A DNA stretch of 64,000 nucleotides from Pseudocercospora fijiensis CIRAD86 (taxonomy: Eukaryota; Ascomycota; Dothideomycetes; Mycosphaerellales; Mycosphaerellaceae): contig NW_006921542.1 in NCBI RefSeq assembly GCF_000340215.1, forward strand, positions 834,267 to 898,266, written 5' to 3'. Under the pieces are notes generated by a model. The model ran no database searches. It was not told the origin of the DNA and saw only the letters and a program-made list of their open reading frames with translations. Below, in pieces: positions 53,121-64,000 of this stretch. A program made the position numbers and the translations under genes. How positions within the stretch are numbered: position 1 is the first letter of the stretch; each line of letters opens with the position of its first letter.

Positions 53121-54140
53121 TTACGTGTTCTAGGGTTAGTAATATATAACCTTCCCTCTTCGATTATTACTATTCGGCGTATCTGTATAGGTCTGCCTAG
53201 ATACCGGCTATACGCTTACTATTGCGGAAAAAGACTTTATTTTAAGCTGTCGCCTAGACGTAGAAATGTATAAGTTACGCGAACCGATCGAGATCGGCGG
53301 TATTACTAGCGCGTATCGCTCCGGGGAATACGTCGTATTAGATATATTTGTCCTAGTAGCGAAGACGGACGATATAGTCTCTCTAGTACGGATAACTCGT
53401 AAGGTTTGCCTAGTTTCTAAACTAAAGGCGAAGATCCTAGTCGGTATAGATACAATTGCCCTAGAGGGAATAAAGATCGATATTCCCGCGCGGACGGTTA
53501 CTATAGCTAGTTAGGATAACGCCTACTTTAAGGTTGCCGTTAAACGTAAAAAAGGGAAGTCGGTTTAGCGCCCTATAAGGCTAGTAGAGGACGTAATATT
53601 AGCTCCGCGTACGGTCGCCCTCGTACTAGTTAAGTATAGCGGTAACCTCCCTAAAGGCCGGGATTTTATTCTTAACGCCGGTTTCTTAGCCTAGCTAACT
53701 AGTAATGCCTAAGGATTGTCGTTATAAGCTCTACCGCTAGTAACGGCGTATAATTAGGTCGTAGGCGCTAATTTTTCTTATATATATATTCGTAACAATA
53801 CGACGACTCTAGTAACGGTTCGAGCTAGATAGTTACTCGGTTCGTTAAGTAATAGTACTATTACTAGGGCCTACTATATCGACGTAGCCGACTACAGACT
53901 AGCGGGATTAAGTCCTAACGCTTTTACGGCTACGCGGGACACACTAAATATACAGCGGGAATACTAGTATACTTTAGGCGTAACGATCTATAGCGAAGAT
54001 AACTAGGTAGACTAAATTACTACGGCGGTCGAGCGGTACCTAGAGCTCTTTACGGATCGCTAAACGGTAGTCGATATTCCCGAGTACGATTATATACCTA
54101 TCCTAATAGTGCCGAATTACTTAGATCTACTACCGCCTCC
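53120..54140 (+). pseudogene. G5 protease
   Basis: CLDTGYTLTIAEKDFIL (53190-53240) is an intact retropepsin D-T-G motif. The open frame 53266-53514 follows: REPIEIGGITSAYRSGEYV, then VSKLKAKILVGIDTIALEGI, where ILVGIDTI is the second conserved protease block (usually I-x-G-x-D). The rest of the stretch, to 54140, is the linker to RT. This is one of the least damaged motifs in the window. Confidence 0.85.
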
Positions 54141-55080
54141 CTATATAATTAACCTAGGTAAGAGGGATCTTAAAGTAGTAGACAAGATATATAACGACTT
54201 ATACTACTAAGGGAAAATATAGTATATAACCGAGCCTACGCCCTTCGGCTTTCTAGTATTCGTAGTTTAGAAGCGGGTTACTAACGGTAAAGGCGGTATA
54301 ATTAATAAGCCGTAGGCGGTAGTCGATATCCGCGCCTTAAATAAGGTAACGATCCCCGATAGCTATTAGATACCGCTCTAGGCGGATCTTTTTACACAAT
54401 TAGTAGGGTACTAGTATATTAGCACTATAGATTGTCTAACCTTCTTCTACTAATAGGGTATAAAGCCGGAGGATTGTTATAAATTAACGATTAATACTTA
54501 TCGCGGCTAGGAATAGTATAAGGTCGCTATTATAGGATATTCGAATAGTATCTAATTCGTATAGCGGAAGTTAGATTAAATCCTTCGCGACTATCGTAGC
54601 TTTACGCGAGCCTATATCGACGATATCGTAGTGTTTTTATAGACGTTGCCTAAGTATCTCGATTACCTAGAAGCGGTCTTCTAGAGATTAGACGCTATAA
54701 GGATTAGTATTAGTCCGAAGAAGACCTTTTTAGGCTTCCCCTCCGCGACCCTTTTAGGGTAGTACGTTAGCGGCCTCGGTTTAGCTACGAGTAAAGAGAA
54801 AATCGTAGCGATTACCTCGCTTTAGTTCCTAGAAAGCGTATAGAGACTAGAGCATTATCTCGGTCTAACTAATTAGTTACAGTAATATATCCTATACTGT
54901 ATATAGATAGCGGCGCCTCTATAGGCGGAGTATTATAGTAGGTACGGAACGCCGGGCCTATATATACTCCTATAAGACCGTAGATACCTCTTTAATACTA
55001 TACTATTACAGACCTACTAATCGTCCCTCGCGTAACAATTAGTAGCTTCGCTTTAATTAGATCTAGATCCGTTTAAACAG
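54140..55080 (+). pseudogene. G5 reverse transcriptase, truncated
   Basis: Blocks: PTPFGFLVFVVWKRV (near 54237-54280), AVVDIRALNKVTIPDSY (near 54317-54365), STIDCLTFFY (near 54420-54450), KVAIIGYSNSIWFVW (near 54520-54560), AYIDDIVVF (near 54610-54635; intact YIDD). The connection EHYLGLTNWLW (near 54850-54880) leads to a stop of similarity after LDLDPFK at about 55078. RNase H and integrase of G5 are not found in the window. Confidence 0.85.
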
Positions 55081-58000
55081 TACCCGAGTACTAGACGAAC
55101 GGGCACCTTAAAAAAGCAAAAAACCCTACCGCCGCCGCTCTACGCGACCGCGAGGTCCCGTACTAGCGGCACCGACCTACCTACCTAACTATACCTAACT
55201 ATAACAACTACCTACGCTCGATACCGATACGATTACGACAGTCCTCTAAATTCTATATATTATCTTCCGTATATATATAGCTATATACCGACGGCGCCCT
55301 ATAGCCCTCTAATTACTAGACCGGGCGGCCCGCCTTCCTTATCTAGGTTTGTTTATACGATACTAATACCTGCCGAAGCGGGCACTAGTCGAGGCAAGAG
55401 CTTATAAGCACCTTAATAGTTACTCGACTCTCGTTTAGTTCCTTAACTCTATACTTATCCTATACCTATAAGATTATCGAGCCTATACTTATTTTATATA
55501 AATATACTAGCTTCCGTATACCCCGATTTAGACGCCTACTCGTTAAACATCGCTTTTTGTTTTAAGGAATTCTTAGCTAACGTAGGCTGCGCTAAATTAG
55601 TATACTAGAAGTAGAGAGACTTATTAAAAGCAGTCGTTACGACAATTACTACTTATTACTAGCCCCTAGAGGAGTATATACCCCGAAAGCTCTTAGACTT
55701 TAGAGGTAGTACCTCGCTAGGTTTCCCTTAGGACTAGGTAGTTAACCGCTCTTTAGTTACGGTAGTAGCGAAGACGCTAATTGTACTCTATAACGAACTT
55801 GTAGTTTTAGATACGATAGAACCTAACGACTTAGCGGCTCCTACTCCGGAACTAGCACTACCCTTACTAGATATAGTAGTGCCTACAAGTCCGGATACTA
55901 GTCTATAGCTACGTCGCCGTCGGACTATTTTAGCAGCTAGTATACGACGAGGCACGTACGTATATTATAGGTCCTTACCGATTATATTTCCCCTAGGCCT
56001 ACGAGAACTTAGTACCTTAGAGCTATCGGTCCCGAGTAGTCCTAATTTGTCCTCGCCGGTTTCTATCGACCCTAAGTAGTAGGGTCCTAAATAGCAAGGT
56101 CCGGAGTAACAGAGCTCTAAGCCCGAATAGTAAGAGCTTTTAGCCCTAAACAATCCGGAGTCCCCTTTATTAGGTACTAAGCTTTACTAACAAGGTACTT
56201 AGTAGTAAGAGCTTTAGTAGCGGAGGCCTAAACCGGAATATTAACGTCCTAAGACGTAGTAGCAAGGACCCTAATAATAAGAGCTATTATTCCTATCCGT
56301 ATCTACTAAATATATAGCTAATATATCCTAAGAGATAGACCTAGAGTTCTAGCGTACGGACTTAGTATACGTAGAGCCTAGCGTCGAGCGTAACCTACCT
56401 CCTCGATAGTAGGTATAGCGCTACCGATCGGTAGACGCATTCCTAGGCACGGAAGCTAGGCGTCTAGTAGCGGACCGCTAGCGAGTACGCAACGCGGCCG
56501 TAGGGCTATCCTCCTAAAACTAGCGTAACGGTAAGTAGCTAGCTTACGACAATCCGTAGCCTTAACGCCTACGAGAGGGCGCGCTACGTAAAGTCCCGGT
56601 ACGCGATAACTAGAACGCCGCTAGCGCTAACGCGGCTACTAAAGACGCTAACGGCGAAATACTAAACGCCGCTAACCTAGCTGTTCTACGTAATAAGATT
56701 CGCTAGCTATTTAGACAACTATTAAATTAATAGGTTATCTAGACCTAATAACTTAGGGATAAGATCCGGGACGAGATCGACTAGTTACGCTAGAGTATCC
56801 CTTCGAGCCTAGTATAAGACAGGCTAGATACTAGAAGAGCTAAACGCCTCGCGCGTATAGGTTTATATAAATAGGTTCTATTAGCCCTACTACCTAACCT
56901 AGTCGAAGCCTAGCCTTATTAGTTACGCTGTAACGTATAACGCAACGCCGAGGCTAGACAACGCCGCTATAGCTAAGGCGGTACTACTAGCAAAGAGCCT
57001 CTAAGTCCGAGCCTAGGTAATTCTAGTACCTAGGGTAGGAACTTTAGCCCTCGAGGTTACCGCTTTAACCCGTACTATATCGACAACTTTTAGTTTAGCC
57101 GCTTACCCTATTATAGCCTATAGCGTTCTTAACGCTTAGAGAGGTTTAACCCGACTAATATCGGGTACTTTTACCCCGACGCCCTATATATAGACTTAGA
57201 CGGCTAGGACATCTATACGTACGGTAACAAGGTTACCTTTACCTTAGTATACCTGTTTTTAGACGCGGCTTGCGATTACGCGGCGGTTAATTACGCTCGC
57301 ATAGTGCGTACCCAGCTTACTAAGTGCCTACGCAGGGCCGTATAGCAATAGTTTATTTACGAGCTTACGAGTAATGACCGTAATACTATACGTAGAGGAG
57401 AAGGCATTAAGCGTTAGTATAAGGCACTAAGGGACAAGTTTAGTAGGTCTATTATCGAGGCCTAGGACAAGCTATACGCTAAATCGTATACGGTATAGGA
57501 CGTACGTAACCGTAGGGCACCTTAGTAGTTTATTATAAACTATATTCGCTACGTACGCGAGGTAGGTCTCGAGACAGACCCTAATAGACTATACGCTCTA
57601 CTCTGCTAGATATAGTTGCGATTCTAACCCCGCCTATAAGACAAGCTCGATAAGCCTTTACTAAGTAATACGATTTACACTTTTACGCGAGCTATAGAAG
57701 ACAAGTACGAGGCGTAGTACCGTAGGTACCTACAACCCGATAGCTACGGTACTATACAAGGCCGTAATAGGTACAACGGTAAGTTACAATATCGAAGCGC
57801 TCGTAATAACGAACGATACGCCGATTCTTCGGACATATACCGCGATTTAGGTTACAGTTACGTCGGCGGTTTCGATAATCGGTACGCCGTAGTAGTATAC
57901 GGATATCGCGACAATTTAGGTCGCGGTTACGCCGGCGGCTACGGTAATAAGCGCCCTAGAAATAGTAGCTATACTAATTAAAACTAGTATTAGCGTTAAG

Positions 58001-58400
58001 ATTAAGGAAACGATAGGTAAGCCCTAGCGGGGAAAGGACGCTAAAAAGAGTACGCTTCTAACCGTAACAATCGAGTAGAGCTACGTAATAATAATCGGGG
58101 CTACGAAGTACGCGGTAGTAATCGAAATACTAATCGTAGACGACGATAAGATAGAGGTACGCGAAACGACGTACGCGATACCTAGGGTTAGTAAGAACGC
58201 GGCTATTAAAACAATAATGCCCCGCGTAACTATTACGCTAATAAGTAGGAACCGGAGCCTTAGGTCGAAGATCCTACCTCTATTTTATACCCGAGTTTAC
58301 ACTTACGCCTACGATTAAGCTTACGCTACTCGGCGAGGCTAGTAAGCCTATACTCCGTACTAGCATATTTTAACGACTAGGTAGACATCTACTATAGATT
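55081..58400 (+). pseudogene. G6 5' region and gag
   Basis: Sequence from 55081 no longer matches RT. It contains A-rich AAAAAAGCAAAAAACCC (55108) and then Q/W-interrupted coding frames to 58400. The 56040-56330 part is made of GP/W/Q-type repeats (KWWGPKWQGPE and similar). The capsid domain is at about 57180-57830: DALYIDLDGWDIYTYGNKVT, IYELTSNDRNTIRRGEGIKRW (near 57355-57415), VWDVRNRRAPWWFIINYIRY (near 57495-57555), ELTSNDRNT being typical of fungal gypsy capsids. A Tyr/Gly/Asn/Arg-rich tail (57840-58200) follows. The 5' LTR was not recognised; minus-strand frame 55965-56153 is a shadow. Confidence 0.6.
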
Positions 58401-58639
58401 AGACGACGTAGATAATAACGCCTCTTCTTAGGACTCCGTATTAGTATACTATAGCGAGGTTCTGCTACTATCGCCCTTTTCCCTATATATCGGTAAGTAC
58501 CTTCCCCCGGCTATAGAACCCTTCGCTACGATATAGCCTTTAAAGTTCTTATACTTAAATTATAGCGCGAAGTTCGATAGCAACAATCTCTTATAGGACT
58601 ATAGGTATACTAAGTACGCTACGGAGCTAACGCCTAAGA

Positions 58640-59720
58640 AGGATAGTATAGAGGAAGACGCTAGGCTTATTAAGTCCGCTATATTACTAAAGGTTAAGGG
58701 AGGCTACGCGTTCCGTAGCTATTATTATTTACGTACGGTCGTGCGCCTATAGAAGGACGGCACCGAATACGCGGTCTACCTAGATATAGGCGCGATAGTA
58801 TTACTTATCGACGAGGCCTTCCTACGCTAGATACGCCCGGATATCGAGCGCAAGCGCTTAGTAGCTCCGCTAAAGGTTAAGGGCGTAGGTTCGACGGATA
58901 TTAGTAAGTACGTAGATCTCGATTTTTAGGTACTAGGAATCGTTAAGGATACTAAGGTTATCGCCTATATATATTATAAGGTATACGTTATTAGAGAGCT
59001 TAGTACTAAGTTCCTTATAGCGATAGACATTATCGGCCTAGAGGGTATTAAGATCGACGTGCTATACCGTATAGTAACGATTAACTCCTACGAGAAGGCA
59101 AAGATTCCCCTACTAGTAGGCCGTAAAGATTAGGTTAAGTTCCGTACGGTTATATACTCGGGCGATAAGAACGTCGTTCTAGTACTATAGACTATAACTT
59201 TAGTGCCTATCTAGTTTAGAACGTACCTCCCTTCGGACCGAGACGTTACGTTCTACCTATAGAACTAGGAACTTAAGAACAAGGCCCTAACTATCTACGC
59301 CGTAGTAGTAGACGCCGCGGTAAATTTCGTATAGGTCCGTAACGATACCGATTAGCTATAGACGCTACTACGGTATACAAAAATAGGATATATACGCGAG
59401 TGCGACTACTATAGCTACTACTATATAGCGCCCGAAGAGTATACTGTAGCCGGCCTTCCGCTACCGGACCTACCGAACCCTATAAAGGAGAGGTAGCTTT
59501 TTAATAGAGTAATAGCGTATAGCACTAAGGAGTAGGTATAACGCATCGAGGCCGTACTAAAGAAGTACGAAGACCTATAGAGAGACAAGGGCACTACCGT
59601 AGACATCCCTAAGTCCGATTTCCTAGAGGTTACGCTAAAGCTAGGCTACGAAAACGACAAAGTCCCTATAGTAGCGTACCTACTCTACGCCCCCGATAAA
59701 GAGGTCGTAAATAAGACCTT
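58640..59720 (+). pseudogene. G6 protease and linker
   Basis: YLDIGAIVLLIDEAFLR (near 58775-58830) is a retropepsin active-site region, with LDIGA for the usual LDTGA. Downstream FLIAIDIIGLEGIKIDVLY (near 59010-59065) parallels the G5 block ILVGIDTIALEGI, so G5 and G6 are related. The linker to RT includes LPLPDLPNPIKERW (near 59458-59495). Minus-strand frame 59421-59606 is a shadow. Confidence 0.78.
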
Positions 59721-61080
59721 CGACCCTCTATACGTATAAGAGAAGATATCCTTTACTACTAAGCCTACTTAGTTCGGGTTCCTAGTCTTCGTAGTCTAGA
59801 AGACAACGATAGTAGATAGCAAGCTAGTCCGTAAGGGACGTATAGTCGTAGATATTAGAGGCCTAAACAAAATTACAGTTAAGGATTCTTACCTACTCTC
59901 TAGACAAGAGGACATTATTAAGGCGCTACGCGGCTCGACTTATATTATAACGGTAGACGTAGTGTTATTTTTCTACTAATAGGCCGTAGCCGAAAAGGAC
60001 CGTAGCAAGTTCGCTATAAATAGCTACCGCAGCTAGGAACAAATGTACGTAGCTATTATAGGTTTCTCTAATAGCGTATAATATGTCTAGCGCTAGCTTA
60101 ATAAGATCCTTAAGCGCTATAAGTCCTATTATCGCGCTTATATCGACGATATCGTTATCTATTCCCGTACCTTCGAAAAGTACCTATAGCATCTAGACGC
60201 CGTTTTTAAGTGCTTAGTAGGCAAGAATATAAGTATCGTACTATATAAGTTATTCCTCGTATATCTATCTATAAAGCTTTTAGGCTAACGAGTGTTAGGA
60301 CTAGGATATACTACTTATAAGGAAAAGGTCTAGGCTATCCTAGACTTGAAATTCCCTACTACGCTAAAGGACATTAAATTTTACTTAGGACTTACTAGAT
60401 AGCAACGCTAGTATATCCTATACTACTCTATAATTATAATACTATTCGAGAACCGTAAGAAAGAGCTCCTACGTTTTAGCCTAGCGAACAAAGGTAATAA
60501 GCGTAAGCGCTACGCTATAAGGACCCTAGCTTTTAACTCGGATAAATCGCTAGAGACGGAATATAAAGCCTTCGATATCCTAAGACAGATATACCGCGAT
60601 ACTAAGTTCTCCTATTATGCGGACCCTAATCGCCCTATATATATCGACCTAGATACCTACGTAGGAGGATTCGCGGTAGTAGTATACTATATTAAGGGAG
60701 ACCTAGAGCCGACTATCGAGAACGGCAAGGCTATACGCTTCCCGGCGGATTAGGTACAAGTTATTATATACCTTAGCAAAGCACTTACAGACGTTAAAAA
60801 GCGGTACCTAGCTACTAAACTCGAGGTTAGAGGACTAGTCTAGACGGTACGTAAGGTACGAATAATCCTATAGGCGGTACGTAAGCCGGTATATATGTTT
60901 TCCGACTATATAGCGGCCCTAGGTATTACTACGGTAGCGAGCCTAGTAACGACTATATCTACGGATAAGCTTAACCTCTGTCTAGTATAGGCTAGTTAGT
61001 ACCTCTTCTAGTACCCTAAGCTTAAGGTATACTACCGCCCTAGACGCCTTTATAGAATACCGGACGCCTTAAGTAGGCTC
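59720..61080 (+). pseudogene. G6 reverse transcriptase and RNase H
   Basis: RT blocks: FGFLVFVVWKTTI (near 59775-59810), RIVVDIRGLNKITVKDSYLL (near 59840-59895), TVDVVLFFYWW (near 59950-59985), AIIGFSNSVWYVWRWLNKIL (near 60055-60110) and AYIDDIVIYSRTF (near 60140-60175; intact YIDD). RNase H: PIYIDLDTYVGGFAVVVYY (near 60635-60690), VIIYLSKALTDVKKRYLATKLE (near 60760-60825, quoted as VIIYLSKALTDVKKRY), and the end LKVYYRPRRLYRIPDALSR (near 61020-61080). Confidence 0.9.
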
Positions 61081-62900
61081 GTAGCAGACCTCGACCGAGC
61101 GGCAGATTAGGCATACGATATACTAGATCCCCTAGTATACGACGATCCTATCCCCGCGAATAATATAATCGACGTATACTATATATACCTATACGAAAGC
61201 GAGGGTATAATTTGTTTTTACGCTACGATAGTCGATAAATACTCCGGTAGAACGTATACGTCCGACGAGCCTATAGTTTTCTACTCTATACTCGTAGAAC
61301 TCGCTACCGAATTTAAGGACGACTTAAAGGTAGGATATACTAAGGACCCCTATTAGTCCGCAATCCTAGCTTAGCTAAACGCTATAGAAGAACGCCGCCT
61401 ACGAGCCGCAGCTAAGAGGACCCTAGACGCTAACGACAACCCTAATTATAAGGAAGCGGACATTATAGGCGAGGCTAAGTCGAGCCTATTAGGACTTTAG
61501 TTTTTCTTACGTAACGACCTTATCTATTTTAAGAACGATACCGACGGTAGAGAGAGGCTATATATCCCCCGCTCCCTATATAAGGAGGTCTTCTAAATAG
61601 CCTACGATTATTATTACTACGCAGGTTATTACCGCACTTACGCTCGCCTATACGCTAGCTTCTATATACGCCGGCTTAGGCGCGAGGTCTCTAAGTATAT
61701 CGCTTATTATTCCGAGTGTATCCTAAACTAGACGCTACGCTATCCTCTATACGGTAAATTATAGCCGATTAAATACTAGCCTATTCTATAGTACGCTATT
61801 ACTACGGACTAGGTTTACGGCCTACTACCTAATAAAGATAGCTACGATAGTTTCCTTATAGAGACGTATAAGTACTCTAAGCGCGTTATGCTACGCAAGT
61901 GTAAATTAACGTAGACGGCGTAGTAGTACGGTAGCGATTAGATCTAAGGATATATCGAAACAGAGCGCAACCTTCCGGCTATTATAATCGGCAACCGTAA
62001 CCCTATTTAGCTTAGCGAATTTATAAAGGCGGCCTTTAAGAAGTTAGGTACGAGGTTCTTTGCGACGATAGCGTACTATCCCTAGTTAGACGGCTAGTCT
62101 AAGCGAACTAATTAGACCGTAGAGATCGTACTCCGATTCTTTACCTTAAATTATCCGGATACTAATTAGACGGACGTACTTCCGTATATCTAGGCCGAAC
62201 TTAATAACGCTAGGAATGCTTCTGCTAGAGAGGTACCTAATATTCTAATTTAGGGATTTAAGACTAACTTAGACGCGCTAAACCCCCTTACCGAACTCCC
62301 TACTAAGGACTACTTAGTATTAAGATAGGAGGTACGCGACTAGGCTACGGACTCTCTCGCGTAGGCGGTAGTAATAATAAAGGACCGATATAACCGCAAG
62401 CATCGCCCTATTTCCTTTAAGATAGGCTAAAAAGTACTGCTTAAGCTATATAAGGGATACCGCCTACTAGGGAACCCTAATCGTAAACTCTCTATATAGC
62501 GTACTAGACTATTTAAGGTAGTACGCCTAGTCGGCAACCTCGCCTACGAGCTCGATCTCCCTCTAGTAATACGTATCTACCCTATAATCTTAGTTTCGTA
62601 ATTAGAACCCTACCCCGAGGGCTATAATCCGTACGACCGGGAGATACCTAAGCCTAGCCTAGTAGATAAAGTACCTTTCGATAACGACTACCTATACCTA
62701 AAAGTACCCTATTAGGGGATCGAGAAGCTCCTCGGACGTAGAGTCTCGAGGGGCAAAACGTAATATCTAGTTAAGTAGCGTAGGTACGGTTACGCGTATA
62801 ACGTTTAGTCCGATATCGACGACCTCCGTAACTTAGCGGAGCTTGTCTAGGAGTACGACCGCCTATACCTATAGTAAGCGTTACGATAGCAAGCGTTACG
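61080..62900 (+). pseudogene. G6 integrase and chromodomain
   Basis: Zinc region: IAYDYYYYAGYYRTYARLY (near 61600-61650, His to Tyr) then YIAYYSECILNW (near 61695-61735). Core: TDWVYGLLPNKDSYDSFLI (near 61805-61860), IIIGNRNPIWLSEFIKAAF (near 61985-62035; Asp to Asn) and YYPWLDGWSKRTNWTVEIVL (near 62075-62130; catalytic Glu to Lys). GPY/F part: RTRLFKVVRLVGNLAYELDL (near 62500-62560). Chromodomain: LKVPYWGIEKLLGRR, TWYLVKWRRYGYAYNVW and LAELVWEYDRL (62695-62870). An Arg/Gln/Ala-rich tail with repeated CAAGCGTTACGATAG-like units follows at 62870-62915. Confidence 0.9.
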
Positions 62901-62915
62901 ATAGCGAGCATAATA

Positions 62916-63420
62916 ATAGCAGGTACCGTAATAGGTAGCGCTATCCCTAGGCGCGCCGCAGTCGATAGTAGAAGAGCTATAAGCTCGGCCTTCTCGGAGG
63001 CCTAGCCTACGTAACTCCTAACGAGCCGCTATATAGAAGATTAACTAAGTAGGATTACGCGTAACAATAGGTATCTCTACCGCGGTATATTACGTTATAG
63101 CATTATTATCTATAATTAAATTATACCCTACTTTACTTCGTTTTAAAATATATAATAGTTTACTTTATTATCCTCCCTCTATTATCGCTCCTCGCTCTAA
63201 GGCGCGCGGTAACGCGTCTTATTATTGTTATTAACGCGGAACGCGTCCTATTATCGAACAGGCCGCACTATATATATAAACGGCACGGCGTAAGCGAGGT
63301 AAAGTTTGCGTTATAATAACGTAGAACGCCCTAGTAACGCTGCAAATTTTCGATGCTATATATATATAATATATTAAACTCTATACGATATTAACCTCCC
63401 CCTGCCCTAGCGAACCTACG
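62916..63420. other. Non-coding region after G6: 3' UTR and possible LTR
   Basis: AT-rich with (TA)n runs near 63270-63285 and 63357-63370 and repeated ACGCGTC/GAACGCGTCC motifs (63205-63245). A 3' LTR of G6 is expected here, but no second copy was found near 55 kb to define it. TATATATATAAACGG (63270-63284) is a possible core promoter. Confidence 0.4.
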
Positions 63421-64000
63421 ACTACGTACGCTCTCTAGTAATATACCGCTACCCTATCGGTAACCCTATTATATCGAGCGATACTAGCGCGCCTAGCGAC
63501 ATTACCGCGATAGTACGCTACTACCCTTAGAATAACGACTACGGCCCGCCGCCTGCTGCCTTATATATATACCGCTAGGACGAGTTATCCGACCCTAGCT
63601 AGACCTAGCTAAAAGAACGCCGCTATAAGTCCCTACTATTCTTTGCCTCCTAAGAGCCTAAATTCGAGCTATACTACGACTACGCTACTACGCCGATAGA
63701 AGTAGCGTAGAGACTTAATTACGGTATCCTAGTAGAGCAGGTACTAGTGCTAGTATACCGCGAACTAGACTAGCCGCTATACGACTACGTCGGCGAGTTT
63801 ATAAGCGCTAAGATCTGGACGCGAATCTATAATACGCCGATCCTACGAGTTCTCCTTCGTAGACGCGCTACTAAGATCTACCTAATTATAATTATAGATT
63901 TTTTCCTATAAAAGTACGGCTCCTACCGCGCCTTTATTACGCGTATTCGCGCGTAGGACTATATAGAAGCTACGGACTTCGCCTTGCTACTCCTCGATCC
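63421..64000 (+). pseudogene. Start of a further element, gag-like ORF, cut by the window end
   Basis: A plus-strand frame from about 63475 (SSDTSAPSDITAIVRYYP) has only Q/W-type stops: SLLFFASW, PKFELYYDYATTPIEVAW, VLVYRELDWPLYDYVGEF, AKIWTRIYNTPILRVLLRRR. Tyr/Arg/Asp-rich like the gag N-termini of G5 and G6, but not obviously homologous. The product is unknown. Confidence 0.4.

Larger units (their letters stand above)
1..64000. other. RIP-degraded transposon block, no host gene seen
   Basis: Almost every stretch is poor in CA and TG and rich in TA on both strands, while CG is still common. This is what C-to-T change at CpA leaves, the signature of repeat-induced point mutation in filamentous ascomycetes. 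Stops are mostly TAG or TAA at places where related proteins have Gln or Trp. Reading those stops as W or Q restores long gag and pol proteins. Inside catalytic motifs the same change gives Asp to Asn, Glu to Lys, Gly to Ser and His or Cys to Tyr. Patches with more CA/TG are near 2760-3400, 13340-13940, 38200-39400 and 41000-41500. Confidence 0.93.

Noticed and set aside
55965..56153. Minus-strand 62-codon frame rich in Tyr/Gly
   Set aside because: Shadow of GP/W/Q repeats in the G6 gag region on the plus strand.
59421..59606. Minus-strand 61-codon frame
   Set aside because: Shadow of the G6 protease-RT linker on the plus strand.

Overview
This window is a block of dead transposons from a filamentous fungus, most likely an ascomycete of the Pezizomycotina. 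CpA and TpG are scarce and TpA is in large excess on both strands, while CpG is kept. This is the footprint of repeat-induced point mutation (RIP, C to T at CpA). As a result Gln (CAG/CAA) and Trp (TGG) codons have become TAG/TAA, so every gene is broken by stops although its protein family can still be read. I see no host gene, tRNA or rRNA. The only telomere-like sequence, TTAGGG repeats, lies inside a small DNA transposon.

Layout. (a) 1-14880: a Ty3/gypsy chromovirus (family G1, minus strand, its 3' half outside the window on the left) split by an 11.2-kb insertion at 2708-13941. That insertion has an 8-bp target duplication (TATATAAT), short inverted ends, a DUF6589-like protein gene (plus), an unknown small gene (minus), a RecQ-type helicase gene (minus) and several tandem repeats. 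It looks like a large helicase-encoding DNA transposon and is the most unusual object here. (b) 14881-17200: an unassigned minus-strand gag-like ORF region. (c) 17300-20634 and 48015-49547: two arms of an old minus-strand gypsy element (G2) split between RT and RNase H by a 27.4-kb insertion. (d) 20635-48014: that insertion, gypsy element G3 (plus), with matching LTRs, gag, protease, RT, RNase H, integrase and an extra ~930-codon ORF after integrase. G3 itself holds a G1 solo LTR (23412-23608), a complete G1 copy (26089-39600) and a TA-flanked MITE (40711-41552). The G1 copy holds a complete small chromovirus G4 (31598-37978, minus). The nesting is therefore G4 in G1 in G3 in G2. (e) 49548-55080: gypsy element G5 (gag, protease, RT, then cut off). 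(f) about 55100-63100: gypsy element G6, gag to chromodomain. (g) 63100-64000: the start of a further element.

The insertions are supported by sequence: LTR pairs, target-site duplications (ACTAA, GCTAA, AAGGC, GTAG, TA, TATATAAT) and, at the junctions read through, a reading frame of the host element that resumes exactly when the insert and one duplication copy are removed. G1 and G4 have primer-binding sites complementary to their own LTR, as in Tf1-type self-primed retrotransposons. A palindrome close to CTAATACTACCCTAGGGG recurs at gene boundaries of G3 and G1 and is not explained by any known feature. Coordinates of coding regions are approximate because they rest on conserved motifs, not intact ORFs; LTR, TSD and repeat coordinates were counted base by base.
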